Shown here: piece after piece, positions 1-9,500 of the stretch
How the letters are laid out: each line of letters opens with the position of its first letter
Position numbering within the stretch: position 1 is the stretch's first letter
Source: MA-ANB-1 sp965216445
GTDB lineage: Bacteria; Actinomycetota; Acidimicrobiia; Spongiisociales; ZC4RG35
Direction of reading: 5' to 3'
Length of the DNA stretch: 64,000 bases
Assembly (NCBI GenBank): GCA_965216445.1
Contig: OZ244166.1
Location: forward strand, 1,550,001-1,614,000
The notes under the pieces: model-generated
Database searches by the model: none
What the model was told of the DNA's origin: nothing
Seen by the model: the letters and a program-made list of their open reading frames with translations, nothing else
Made by a program: the position numbers and the translations under genes

Positions 1-2
1 CA

Positions 3-2009
3 CGCTTCGCCAGAAGCCTCTCAAAGAACCCTCAGCTGAGGGTCCGCCTTGGTTCGGAACCGGCCGCTTCCGACGACGAGGTCGTTTGTGACCCCCGGAT
101 CTTCCAGGCCGCCTATCACCGTAACGCCCCGGTCACTCCCGATGAAGTCGCACTTGCTTCAGCACTTCATGAGGTCATGCATCTGGTGTCCACACGACTC
201 GATGAACCACGGCCCGTCCCCGAGGACTGGCCCATCGAAGGGCGCTCCGATACCGACTCCGAACTCGAGACCGACCTCCTCACTGCGTTGGAGCGGACTG
301 AGAAGCCCGTAGCCGAGGTGCTCTTTTTCACACTCGAAGATGCGCGGCAGGAGCGCCAGGGCCTGTCGATTTACCCGGGAGCGAGGTCCGTACTCCAAGA
401 CCTCTACCTGTCGTCGTTCGGGCATGCCGCTGAGCGAAGTGGGGCCCTGAGTCAGTTTGTCCTCGGCTGCTTCCTCTTGACCGGGGGGTACATCGAGCGG
501 GACGTCTTGGAACGTCGATTCGAGGCGCGGGCTGCTGTGGCGATCGCCGACGGATCCGAGCAGTGCGAACGCGCCGCCCTGGCCGACGATCCGTGGAATG
601 TTGCAAGACTTGCGCTCGAACTGGAGGCAATCGCCCGCGCCAACGGCCTGATCACAGAAGTCCCCGACGGTGCTACGAACAGCGCGAGGCAGACTGCCGC
701 GAACTCCGACGCCGAACAGGCTGCAAAGGGAGTTGACCAAGTCCGGATGACATCGCCAATCGTCTCTGACTCGGACTCCTATCAGGAGACAAGACGTGCC
801 GCGGAGGCGCGCTCGGGCATGTCGGACCGCAAGGGAACTTCGGAAATGGCCGATGATGAATCCACCGATCAGCTCCTGAGGATCAGTCAGTCACCAGACA
901 TCTATCTCCCGAACGGCCAGGGGGGGAAGCTGCTGATCTCGGCAATACCTTCCTCCTTCTCTCGCCTCGGATCCGACGGTCTCGGTGCTCTGACCGACGC
1001 TTCGAAACTGTGGCAGGTCGACCAGCGCAGGGTCAGCGGTGAGCTGTACCCCCTCTTCGCCGCAAACCAGAGGCGTGGATTGCGCTCGGGATTCGACCAA
1101 GGTGATGTTTCGCCGCACTCAGCTCTGTTCATCGGAGCCGGCTTGTATCAACGGCTTTATGAGAGGCGAGCCGCACGAACCAGGAGGAAATATGCCGTCT
1201 CTCTGCTCGTCGACGCGTCGGCGTCGATGCTCAGCCCGGGAAGGGTTCGGGGCAGGGAAACCACATGGGCCATGCCATCCGCCCTTCTCGGGGCATGGAC
1301 TATGGCCCATCTGTGCGACGAACTGCAGATCGACTTCGAGGTTGCATTGTTCAACCGGGGCTTTGCCGCTAGACCGGGCGATACTGAGAGTTCCTACCGA
1401 CGGAGCCGGGCCAGTGCGATCTCAGGTCTGAAGCGAACCCAGGGAACTGCGGCAGATCGGCTGACCTCCACAGTGAATCACTATCTGGTCAAACCCTTCG
1501 ACAGGAGATGGCGGGATTCCGAGCCCGCCCTCGCCGGTCTGTTCTATACAGCTGCGCAACCGAGAAAAGCTGCGGCACACGCCAGGCGCAATCCGGATGA
1601 GGCACCACCGGTCTCGATGTTCGAGAAGGCCGCCAACGTCGACGAGTTCAACATTGTCCATGCTGCAGAGCGGATGGGCAGGCTGGGCGCCCAGGTGAGA
1701 GTGCTCATGGTCCTCGCAGACGGAATGACCCGAGGCTCAGTGCAGAACCTTGCCGATTCTGTGGCGGCCGTCGAAGGGTCGGGGACCACCGTGATCGGAA
1801 TCGGCATCGGCGATCACACCGTCGATGAGGCATACCAGAGACATCAAGTGGTCGACGAGCCCCAACAACTCGCCGCCGCCATGGTCGAAGGGACCCGACG
1901 GGCTCTAAGACGAAGCCTTTCCACCCAAGGCATGGATTCATGGTGGCTGCGGACCTCGATTCGAAACGCAAACAACCTGAAGTCAACACAGGAGAGATCA
2001 GTTGCCTGA
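3..2009 (+). CDS. VWA-domain protein, CobT/NorD-like (5' end outside window)
   Basis: The frame is open from base 3 without a stop, so the gene begins upstream of the window; the first ATG inside (177) is internal. A VWA domain occupies the C-terminal half: the MIDAS motif DASAS (D-x-S-x-S) is encoded near base 1211 and the strand VLMVLADGM follows near base 1705. Upstream of it lies an acidic, low-complexity linker, as in the CobT and NorD families, where a VWA subunit works with a MoxR-type AAA ATPase to insert metals or activate enzymes. The next gene is exactly such an ATPase and overlaps this stop by 8 bp. No cobalamin or NO-reductase genes are visible nearby, so the client is unknown. 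Confidence 0.8.
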   Translation, partial: RFARSLSKNPQLRVRLGSEPAASDDEVVCDPRIFQAAYHRNAPVTPDEVALASALHEVMHLVSTRLDEPRPVPEDWPIEGRSDTDSELETDLLTALERTEKPVAEVLFFTLEDARQERQGLSIYPGARSVLQDLYLSSFGHAAERSGALSQFVLGCFLLTGGYIERDVLERRFEARAAVAIADGSEQCERAALADDPWNVARLALELEAIARANGLITEVPDGATNSARQTAANSDAEQAAKGVDQVRMTSPIVSDSDSYQETRRAAEARSGMSDRKGTSEMADDESTDQLLRISQSPDIYLPNGQGGKLLISAIPSSFSRLGSDGLGALTDASKLWQVDQRRVSGELYPLFAANQRRGLRSGFDQGDVSPHSALFIGAGLYQRLYERRAARTRRKYAVSLLVDASASMLSPGRVRGRETTWAMPSALLGAWTMAHLCDELQIDFEVALFNRGFAARPGDTESSYRRSRASAISGLKRTQGTAADRLTSTVNHYLVKPFDRRWRDSEPALAGLFYTAAQPRKAAAHARRNPDEAPPVSMFEKAANVDEFNIVHAAERMGRLGAQVRVLMVLADGMTRGSVQNLADSVAAVEGSGTTVIGIGIGDHTVDEAYQRHQVVDEPQQLAAAMVEGTRRALRRSLSTQGMDSWWLRTSIRNANNLKSTQERSVA

Positions 2010-2994
2010 GAAAATCACGTTCAACGACCCGACCGGCCAGGGTCCGGACATCGCGCTCGAGAAGTTCGTGCTGCCGAAAGACACCGCCGACTATGACATC
2101 CGAAAGCGAAAGATCCCCGAGCCCGACCCGCACTACGTCGACCTCGGCATGCTCTACAGGTTTGCCCAGCTTGAACAGGCAAGGCAACTCAGCGATGAAA
2201 GCTTCATCCCTCTTCACGTCGCAGTTCGGGGCCATATGGGTACCGGTAAGGACCACGACATCGAGCAGTTCGCCGCCGCAATGGGACTCCCATACTTCCG
2301 GATCCCGCTGACAGGTGAGGTGAGAGATGTCACTCTCCTGGGGTCGACCCGCCTGCAGGGCGATGGAAAAGGTGGCACCGAATCGAGGTGGGAGGATGGT
2401 GACATAACCAGGGCATTACGCGGGCCGGCCCTGCTCAACCTCTCCGAACTCAATGCAGCGGGTGCGGAAACCCTGTTCGCCCTCCACGGATTGCTGGACC
2501 GATACGCAGCGATTGACCTGCCCAACGGTGACTACGTCCCGCTCCGTGCTGACGTCCGAGTTTTCGGAACGATGAATCCCACCGACATTCGCGACTACGC
2601 CGGAACTCAGACCTTGAACAAGGCATTCGCCGACCGCTGGGTCATCTGGGAGAAGTCGTTCCCCGGATCGGATCAGATAACTTCGATGCTTACCCGCCGC
2701 TATCCGGGACTGAACGATGAGTACGTGGAAGCCATCTCCCGTCTTGCCACCGAGGTGAACGCCTCGTTCGAGGCAAGTGATTCGGCTGTAAGAGTCGAAA
2801 CCCCGGTTTCACTGCGCTCAGTCTTGGATCGATTGCCGATCGGTCTGATGATCTATGCAGATCGCACGGACCCACTACGTAACGCCTGGGAGGAGTTTGT
2901 CCTACCTCACGTCGATCGCTTCGATCGCGATCATTACGAAACGGTCTGGAACGCGGTCGTCCGCAACGGGCCATCAATCAAACCTTTCGAATAG
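2002..2994 (+). CDS. AAA ATPase, MoxR/CbbQ/NorQ-like partner of the VWA protein
   Basis: 330 aa, starting at TTG 2002 with GGAGAG about 6 nt upstream; it overlaps the VWA gene by 8 bp, so the two are translationally coupled. The P-loop region is GHMGTGKD (residues 77-84), the Walker B region is LLNLSELN (about 144-151), the sensor-1 Asn is in GTMNP (about 192) and an arginine-finger-like FADRW follows. Both nucleotide-binding motifs are off consensus: Asp replaces Ser/Thr after the P-loop Lys, and Ser stands where the Walker B Asp is expected. By family precedent, a hexamer would remodel a client together with the VWA protein. Whether this copy hydrolyses ATP is open. Confidence 0.8.
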   Translation: MPEKITFNDPTGQGPDIALEKFVLPKDTADYDIRKRKIPEPDPHYVDLGMLYRFAQLEQARQLSDESFIPLHVAVRGHMGTGKDHDIEQFAAAMGLPYFRIPLTGEVRDVTLLGSTRLQGDGKGGTESRWEDGDITRALRGPALLNLSELNAAGAETLFALHGLLDRYAAIDLPNGDYVPLRADVRVFGTMNPTDIRDYAGTQTLNKAFADRWVIWEKSFPGSDQITSMLTRRYPGLNDEYVEAISRLATEVNASFEASDSAVRVETPVSLRSVLDRLPIGLMIYADRTDPLRNAWEEFVLPHVDRFDRDHYETVWNAVVRNGPSIKPFE

Positions 2995-2997
2995 AAC

Positions 2998-3003
2998 TAC
3001 CGT
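2998..3003 (+). promoter_or_regulatory. -10 hexamer of a probable leaderless promoter (LOG gene)
   Basis: TACCGT lies 6 nt before ATG 3010, with no Shine-Dalgarno sequence between. This spacing recurs at many genes in the window and places the transcription start at or next to the start codon. It begins just after the stop of the AAA gene. Confidence 0.5.
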
Positions 3004-3009
3004 TCTCTA

Positions 3010-4092
3010 ATGCCATACGACTTGGGAAATCCGGAATTGGACAAGGCAGTCACCGATTTGGTGGCGGCCGCATCCGAGAACGGAAACGGTGACTTGATCG
3101 CCGAGTTGATCACAACGGCTCTGAAGCTTCACCGAGACGACGGCAACCGAGGCGATCTCAAGTTGATCAACACCGCCCTCAAAGAGATGCGGTACTCGAA
3201 CCTCGTCTTCTCCCGGCACGACGAGCCGAAGGTCACGATCTACGGCTCGGCGAGAATGGACTCGGGAGATCCAAACTATCAACTGACCAAGGAATTCGGC
3301 CGGATCATGGCCGAGCGTGACTGGGGAGTGATAACAGGGGCGGGTCCCGGTGTCATGGAAGCGGGTAACAAGGGCGCCGGAATAGGTAGTTCTTACGGAG
3401 TCAACATTCGGCTTCCGTTCGAGTCTGATGCCAATGAGTACATCGCTCCGGAGCGAAACGTCAATTTCAAGTATTTCTTCACCCGAAAACTCGGCTTTGT
3501 CAAGGAGTCACACGCCTTCGCCATCCTTCCGGGCGGTTTCGGCACCCTGGATGAAACCTTCGAGTTGGTAACGCTGGTGCAAACTGGCAAGAGCGACCTG
3601 CACCCAATCGTTCTCCTCGAAGCCCCTGGTACGGGGTATTGGGACCCGATCCTCGAATTCGCGACCTCGGTTTTGGTCGAGCGCGGGCTCATCTCAGAGT
3701 CCGACCTGGCTCTGCTTCATCACACCAACAGCGCAGAGGAGGCTGCAGACCACATCGAGCACTTCTACAGCAATTACCACTCGCAGCGCTACCACAACGG
3801 AAAACTCATTCTCAGGGTCCGCTCTCTTCCCGAAAAGGCCATCCTCGACAAAATCAACGAGGATTTCGCCGACATCATCGTGGACGGCCGCATCGAGACC
3901 ACTGAGCCGACCGCCGCCGAAGTGGCCGATAACGATGCCTTGCATTGTTCTCGACTCACATTCCTGTTTGATCGTCGTCATTTCGGTCGACTTCGTCAGC
4001 TGATCGACCGCCTCAACGATGTGGTCAAGGAAGTTACCCATCCCAAACCTGCTCCGGTGATGCGAGAGGAACACGCCGAACGCCCCTGGTAG
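3010..4092 (+). CDS. LOG family protein (TIGR00730-like, lysine-decarboxylase-like fold)
   Basis: 360 aa. It shows the two family signatures: GAGPGVMEAGNKG (residues 110-122) and PGGFGTLDE (174-182), which form the nucleotide-binding and catalytic site of cytokinin-riboside monophosphate phosphoribohydrolases. Typical bacterial LOG proteins have about 180-200 aa; this one has about 70 extra residues at the N-terminus and about 120 at the C-terminus, like the long LOG/YgdH-type proteins that act as nucleotide 5'-monophosphate nucleosidases. A role in nucleotide salvage is therefore more likely than hormone synthesis, but this is inference. Confidence 0.85.
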   Translation: MPYDLGNPELDKAVTDLVAAASENGNGDLIAELITTALKLHRDDGNRGDLKLINTALKEMRYSNLVFSRHDEPKVTIYGSARMDSGDPNYQLTKEFGRIMAERDWGVITGAGPGVMEAGNKGAGIGSSYGVNIRLPFESDANEYIAPERNVNFKYFFTRKLGFVKESHAFAILPGGFGTLDETFELVTLVQTGKSDLHPIVLLEAPGTGYWDPILEFATSVLVERGLISESDLALLHHTNSAEEAADHIEHFYSNYHSQRYHNGKLILRVRSLPEKAILDKINEDFADIIVDGRIETTEPTAAEVADNDALHCSRLTFLFDRRHFGRLRQLIDRLNDVVKEVTHPKPAPVMREEHAERPW

Positions 4093-4128
4093 CCGCTCCT
4101 GCCTTGGGATTAGTTCCCATTCAACGGC

Positions 4129-4134
4129 TAGAAT
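4129..4134 (+). promoter_or_regulatory. -10 hexamer, leaderless promoter of the TIGR03084-like gene
   Basis: TAGAAT, then 6 nt, then GTG 4141. A weak -35-like TTGGGA sits at 4104-4109 (19 bp spacer). There is no ribosome binding site before the GTG. Confidence 0.55.
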
Positions 4135-4140
4135 TGTGTT

Positions 4141-4872
4141 GTGCGCGACATCCTTTCTGACCTCGTAGCCGAGCAACAGTTCCTCGACCAGTCTCTGCAG
4201 CGGATTCCCATAAAGATTTGGGACTACGTGACGCCGTCAAAGCCCTGGACAGTCCGGGACACCATCGCTCACCTGGCAGATTTCGAAGAATTGGCAGCTG
4301 ACTCGATCGCCGGTGGCGAGAAGATCACCGAGTGGCAGAACACCTCCGACCTCGGGCCTCTACGCAAAAGGGCCATAACCAAGGGCCGGGCGATGAGACC
4401 ACAAGACGTAATCGAGTGGTGGCGAGGTGGTCGAGCCAAGGTCGTCGAGCCCCTCTCCCATATGAAGGCATCGGACCGGATCGATTGGATTGATGGCGAC
4501 ATGAGCGCCAGAACATTCGCGACCTACCGCCTGATGGAAACCTGGGCGCACGGCCTCGACATTTACAAAACTCTCGAACTCGATGTCGAGGACACACCAC
4601 GGATCAGACACGTCTGTTGGCTGGGCTGGAAGACCCTCCCCTATGCCTTCAAGGAAAACAATCTCGACTATGAACCAATCAGAATCGAATTGATCGGCCC
4701 TGGTTACAAACGTTGGATCTACGGGCCCGAGGATGCTGAGAATCGGATCAAGGGAAGTGCATCCGATTGGGCCCGAATCGCCGTTCGTCGAATTCAGCCA
4801 AAAGAGACCCGGCTCAAGGTCACCGGCGACCTCGCTGAAGCAGCCATGAAGGTAGCGAAAGCGTACCTGTGA
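4141..4872 (+). CDS. TIGR03084-like DinB/mycothiol-maleylpyruvate-isomerase-type protein
   Basis: 243 aa, GTG start. The N-terminal half has the DinB/MDMPI-type four-helix pattern: a conserved W with TVRDTIAHLADFE, then RGGRAKVVEPL and the RLMETWAHGLDI helix. The His/Asp residues in IAHL and WAHGLD are of the metal-binding kind. The C-terminal part resembles the lid domain of TIGR03084 proteins. Family members are common in mycothiol-using actinobacteria, but their reactions are mostly undefined. Its stop overlaps the start of the BtpA-family gene (GTGA), so the two are co-translated. Confidence 0.75.
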   Translation: MRDILSDLVAEQQFLDQSLQRIPIKIWDYVTPSKPWTVRDTIAHLADFEELAADSIAGGEKITEWQNTSDLGPLRKRAITKGRAMRPQDVIEWWRGGRAKVVEPLSHMKASDRIDWIDGDMSARTFATYRLMETWAHGLDIYKTLELDVEDTPRIRHVCWLGWKTLPYAFKENNLDYEPIRIELIGPGYKRWIYGPEDAENRIKGSASDWARIAVRRIQPKETRLKVTGDLAEAAMKVAKAYL

Positions 4873-5660
4873 CATCTTTCCCCCATCTGGTGGGAATGGT
4901 CCATCTCCAGCCCTTGCCCGGTGCACCAGGGTTCGTAGGATCGGTGGACGGCGTCATCGAAGCCGCCGTGGCCGATGCCCATTTGCTCAAGGAAGCAGGC
5001 TTTCCCGCGTTGATGGTCGAGAACTTCGGCGACGTCCCGTTTTATGCTGACGAAGTTCCACCGGTCACAGTTGCCGGCTTGACCCGAGTGGTCGACGCGG
5101 TGATTCGCGAGGTTCAGCTCCCAGTCGGTGTCAACGTGCTCCGCAACGATGCGATGGCAGCGCTCTCGATTGCGACCATCGTCGACGCACCCGTCATCAG
5201 GGTGAATGTTCTAACCGGGATGATGTATACGGACCAGGGGCCCATCGTCGGCAACGCGGCGAATCTGCTGAGGAGGCGTGCCGAACTGGGCGCGAACGTT
5301 GAGGTTTGGGCAGACGTCCTCGTGAAACACGCAACCCCACCCCACGGAATGGACATAACCCAAGCCACGCTGGACACACTCGAGCGGGGTCAGGCCGACG
5401 CTTTGATCATCTCCGGCAGCGGTACCGGTGAGTCACCTGATCTCGACCGATTGAAACAAGCTCGCCAAGCCGTTGGAAAAGGCGTCAGGCTCGTGATCGG
5501 CTCGGGAGCGAATCCCGACAACCTCGAATCTCTTTCGGAGTTTGCTGATACGTTCATCGTCGGCTCATACGTGAAACACGATGGGTCGGCAACCAAACCC
5601 GTCGATCCCCAACGGGCCCGGGAAATCGTCAACAAGGCAACGGACCTAGGTGTCATTTGA
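4869..5660 (+). CDS. BtpA/SgcQ family TIM-barrel protein
   Basis: 263 aa, GTG start overlapping the previous stop by 4 bp. The family pattern is clear: VGMVHLQPLPGAPGF at the N-terminus, MVENFGDVPF, PVGVNVLRNDA, the RVNVLTGMM strand, and the ALIISGSGTGESPD and IGSGANPDNL loops, which look like a phosphate-binding site of an aldolase-type barrel. The name comes from BtpA, needed for photosystem I accumulation in cyanobacteria. In non-photosynthetic bacteria the family has no agreed reaction; SgcQ is linked to sugar use. Coupling with a DinB-like enzyme suggests a shared small-molecule step. Confidence 0.85.
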   Translation: MTSFPHLVGMVHLQPLPGAPGFVGSVDGVIEAAVADAHLLKEAGFPALMVENFGDVPFYADEVPPVTVAGLTRVVDAVIREVQLPVGVNVLRNDAMAALSIATIVDAPVIRVNVLTGMMYTDQGPIVGNAANLLRRRAELGANVEVWADVLVKHATPPHGMDITQATLDTLERGQADALIISGSGTGESPDLDRLKQARQAVGKGVRLVIGSGANPDNLESLSEFADTFIVGSYVKHDGSATKPVDPQRAREIVNKATDLGVI

Positions 5661-5772
5661 TCCGAGCGCAGACAGTCTCCGCAGCGTTGCCAAGCACGGC
5701 TGCTCAAGGTTTGAACACCGAAGCCGACACCTCTAGGTAGCCCGGAGCGCGGATAGGACCCGACGCGTGGGC

Positions 5773-5800
5773 AAAAACGCAAGGAAACATATGCGTTTTT
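5773..5800 (+). other. Hairpin with an SD-like sequence in its loop, ahead of the HD-GYP gene
   Basis: AAAAACGCA (5773-5781) pairs with TGCGTTTTT (5792-5800). The loop holds AGGAAAC, an SD-like motif for ATG 5791. The 3' arm ends in a T run, so the structure could act as a weak terminator or occlude translation. Confidence 0.35.
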
Positions 5801-5862
5801 TCAATTGGTTCGGTCGGCCCATGTATTTATCCACAGGACACATGCAGACTTCACGCTGGTGA
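5791..5862 (+). CDS. Possible 23-residue leader peptide upstream of the HD-GYP gene
   Basis: ATG 5791 has AAGGAAA 4 nt upstream. The frame encodes MRFFNWFGRPMYLSTGHMQ followed by four residues and a TGA at 5860-5862, 8 nt before ATG 5871 of the HD-GYP gene. It is in a different frame from that gene. It has an SD-like site, whereas the HD-GYP ATG has none, so translation of the leader could deliver ribosomes to the main gene. It may also be chance. Confidence 0.25.
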   Translation: MRFFNWFGRPMYLSTGHMQTSRW

Positions 5863-5870
5863 CATTGAAT

Positions 5871-6446
5871 ATGAGACAAATCCCCCACGACATTCTCATC
5901 GAAGTTATGGAAGACGTGATCGAAGACCTCCACGGTCACGTCCATCGAGTTTCTGACCTCGCAGTCGACCTCGGCGCTGGTCTTGGACTTGGCGAAGACG
6001 ACCTGGACTGCCTCGCTTTGGCCGGCGTTCTTCACGACGTAGGCAAGATCCACCTGGACCCAACCATCCTCGGCAAGCCTGGACCCCTCGACGATGGTGA
6101 GAAAGATCTCATGCAGCGCCACCCCGAACTCGGGTTCGCGATGACACGGAATCGCCTGGACCACAGAGTCTCCGAAGCCATCCTCTACCACCATGAGCGG
6201 TTCGACGGTCAGGGATATCCATTCGGTCTCGCCGGCACGGCCATACCGATACTCTCCCGAATCGTGTTGGTCGCCGATGCGTTCGACGCCATGACCTCAA
6301 CCCGTGCCTATCAGCCTGCGCTTCCCACAGAATTCGCGATCGCAGAAATCCAGAGGAATGCCGGTTCTCAATTCGACCCCGCCGTTGTCGACATCTTCCT
6401 TGAATTGGCCAAGGTCGACCGGCTCCCCCTCGCCGCCACCGCTTGA
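5871..6446 (+). CDS. HD-GYP domain phosphohydrolase (cyclic-di-GMP phosphodiesterase type)
   Basis: ATG 5871 is preferred, giving 191 aa; a TTG at 5805 would add 22 residues that do not look like the family. From 5871 the protein is essentially only the HD-GYP domain: HDVGKI at residues 55-60, HHERFDGQGYPFGL at 107-120 and the DAFDAMTS helix after it. The GYP signature is intact, so hydrolysis of cyclic di-GMP or a related dinucleotide is expected. There is no receiver or sensor domain, so regulation must come from expression or a partner. Confidence 0.88.
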   Translation: MRQIPHDILIEVMEDVIEDLHGHVHRVSDLAVDLGAGLGLGEDDLDCLALAGVLHDVGKIHLDPTILGKPGPLDDGEKDLMQRHPELGFAMTRNRLDHRVSEAILYHHERFDGQGYPFGLAGTAIPILSRIVLVADAFDAMTSTRAYQPALPTEFAIAEIQRNAGSQFDPAVVDIFLELAKVDRLPLAATA

Positions 6447-6491
6447 CAACCGGCCGTTCCGGCCGCCCCTGTTCTTGTCACACACTCCTGA

Positions 6492-6497
6492 TACCTT
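6492..6497 (+). promoter_or_regulatory. -10 hexamer, leaderless promoter of lhr
   Basis: TACCTT, then 6 nt, then GTG 6504. There is no SD sequence at a usable distance. Confidence 0.5.
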
Positions 6498-6503
6498 TGC
6501 GGA

Positions 6504-9500
6504 GTGGATTCGCTAACAAACTTCAAACCGGCGACTCGAGCCTGGTTTGACGCTTCCTTCCCAGAGCCGACACAGGCCCAAGAGCTCGGATGGCCTGCCA
6601 TCGCCACCGGTGCTAGCACGCTAATCCACGCCCCGACGGGCTCGGGCAAGACACTCGCCGCGTTTCTGTGGACTCTTGACCAACTCCTGTCCCGTCCTTT
6701 GCCCGATCGAGACAAGCGCTGCCGGGTTCTCTACGTATCTCCTCTCAAAGCCCTCGCCCACGATGTCGACCGGAATCTCAGGGCGCCTCTAACCGGCATC
6801 CGCCACGCCGCTGAAAGACTTGGCGGCGATCCGCTCCCCGAACTCACAACCTTCCTCCGCACCGGCGATACGCCCCAAGACGCACGTCGCAAGATGCAAC
6901 GCAATCCCCCGGACATTCTGATAACCACGCCCGAATCGCTGTACCTGATGCTGACATCAGCTGTTCGATCGACCTTGCGAACGGTGGAATGGGTGATTGT
7001 CGACGAAGTCCACGCGGTTGCAGGGTCCAAGCGTGGCGCCCATTTGGCCCTCACTTTGGAACGACTCGAGGAAATCGCCGACCTGTCCCCACAACGCATT
7101 GGGTTGTCCGCTACGCAGAGGCCGCTGGAGACGATCGCCCAGTTCTTAGGCGGAGGAAACGTAGACGACAACGACGTCTGGACTCCACGTCCGGTAACCA
7201 TTATCGATGTCCCCAGCGAAAGAGAACTAGACCTGGAACTGGTTGTGCCGGTTGAGAACATGAATGAACCAGCCCAGCCAGACCCACTGGATCCCGATGC
7301 GACCCCAACGAGGTCAATCTGGCCTGCGGTATATCCGGCCCTGCTCAAGGAGATACAAGAGCACAGATCGACGATCGTCTTCACCAACTCCCGTCGGTTG
7401 TCCGAGCGGGTCTGCTCCGAGCTGAACCGTTTGGCTGGCGAGGAGATTGCGCGGGCGCATCATGGTTCTGTTGCGAGGGAGCAACGTCTCGAGATCGAGG
7501 AAGGACTCAAGTCGGGCACCCTGAAAGCTGTCGTGGCGACTTCCTCCTTGGAACTTGGCATCGACATGGGTGCGGTCGACCTCGTCCTCCAGATCGAATC
7601 CCCAAGTTCGGTCGCATCAGGTCTGCAACGTGTCGGAAGGTCTCGCCACCAGGTTGGGAGGGTCTCCAAAGCCCAGATCTTTCCGAAATATCGAGGGGAT
7701 CTCCTGGTGGCCACCGTGGTCGCCTCGGAGATGATGGACCGCCGCGTCGAGCCAACCAAGGTGCCCCAGAACCCGCTGGATGTTCTGTCACAACAGATAG
7801 TTGCAACAACGGTTATCGACGACACCGATGTCGATTCGGTCTTTTCCATGGTCAAACGGGCCGCGCCGTACAAGAACCTCTCACGGAATGTTTTCGAAGA
7901 AACCCTGGACATGCTCGCTGGCCGCTATCCATCGGACCTGTTTTCGGAACTTCGCCCGAGAATCAACTGGGATCGTGTTTCCGGAGCCCTCACACCACGA
8001 CCCGGAGCGAGACAGCTCGCGGTCACCAACGCCGGCACCATCCCCGACCGAGGCTTGTTTCGAGTGGCATTGCCAGATGGCAGCCGAGTTGGCGAACTTG
8101 ATGAAGAGATGGTCTACGAGTCGAGAGAAGGTGACAGCTTCCTCCTCGGATCGACTGCATGGAGGATCACCGAGATCGACCACGATCGGGTAACCGTCAT
8201 TCCCGCCCCGAGCGACGGCGCCCACAAGATGCCTTTCTGGCACGGCGACACATTGGGAAGACCACTCGAAACGGGCAAAGCGGTGGGCCGTTTCGTTCGG
8301 GAGCTCGCCCAACTAAACCCAGAGACAGCCATAGAGAACCTGCAGTCTCAGCACAATCTCGACGAGTTCGCTGCGCGCAATCTCGTCAACTACCTGGTTG
8401 AGGAACGAGAAGCATCTGGTGTCCTCCCGACTGACCAAACCATCGTTGTCCAGAGATTCCAGGATGAAATCGGCGACTGGCGTGTCGTCATCCTCTCCCC
8501 ATTCGGATCTCGGATCCACGCTCCGTGGGCTCTTGCACTAAGGCATCGACTCCGGACCCAATACGGCTCTGATGTCGACATGATCTGGTCCGACGACGGT
8601 ATCGCTATTCGATTCCCCGACAGTGACGAGATACCCGACACCGACCAGCTGGTCCTCGAGCCCGAAGAAGTCGAAGGGATACTCGTTGAGCATCTCGGAG
8701 ATACAGCCCTGTTTGGCGCAAGGTTCCGAGAAGCAGCAGGTCGATCGTTGTTGTTGCCCCGCCGCCGCCCTGGCGAGAGAACCCCGTTGTGGCTCCAACG
8801 ACGCAAGGCATCGGACCTGATGACCGTGGCCAAGCAGTTCGGTAGCTTCCCAATCATCCTCGAGACATACCGCGAGGTGCTCCGCGACGACTTTGACCTG
8901 CCTTCCTTGCAGGAAGTGTTGGGGGCAATCCGGTCAAGGAAGATCAGGCTCGCCGACGTACAACTGCCGGCGCCGTCCCCCTTCGCCACTTCCCTGCTGT
9001 ATTCCTTCGTAGCCGCCTATCTGTACGAATCGGATGCTCCTCTCGCTGAGCGACGCGCCACGGCACTGACCCTCGACAAGAATCTGCTCCGAGAACTTCT
9101 CGGCGACGGCGAGCTCCGCGAGCTGATCGACCCTGAGATTGTGGCTGCGATTGAGCTGGAGCTGCAGTACCTGACGGAGAATCGGAAAGCCAAGCATGCA
9201 GACGCCATCCACGACATGTTGCGAAACCTCGGACCACTTTCTACCGAGGACGTGCTGATCCGATCAGCTCTGACTGCTCCCGAAGACATCGTTCGGCTTC
9301 GAGACGAAAAGCGTGTTTTCGATGTCACAATCGGCGGTCAATCACGGCTCGCTGCTGTCGAGGACATCTCGCGCCTCAGAGATGGGCTTGGTGTGCAGCC
9401 GCCTGAGGGGGTGCCCCACACATTCTTGGAACCCGTGCCTGACCCGCTCGGAGACATTGTCGGCCGCTATGCAAGGACTCATACCCCATTTGTTCCCGCA

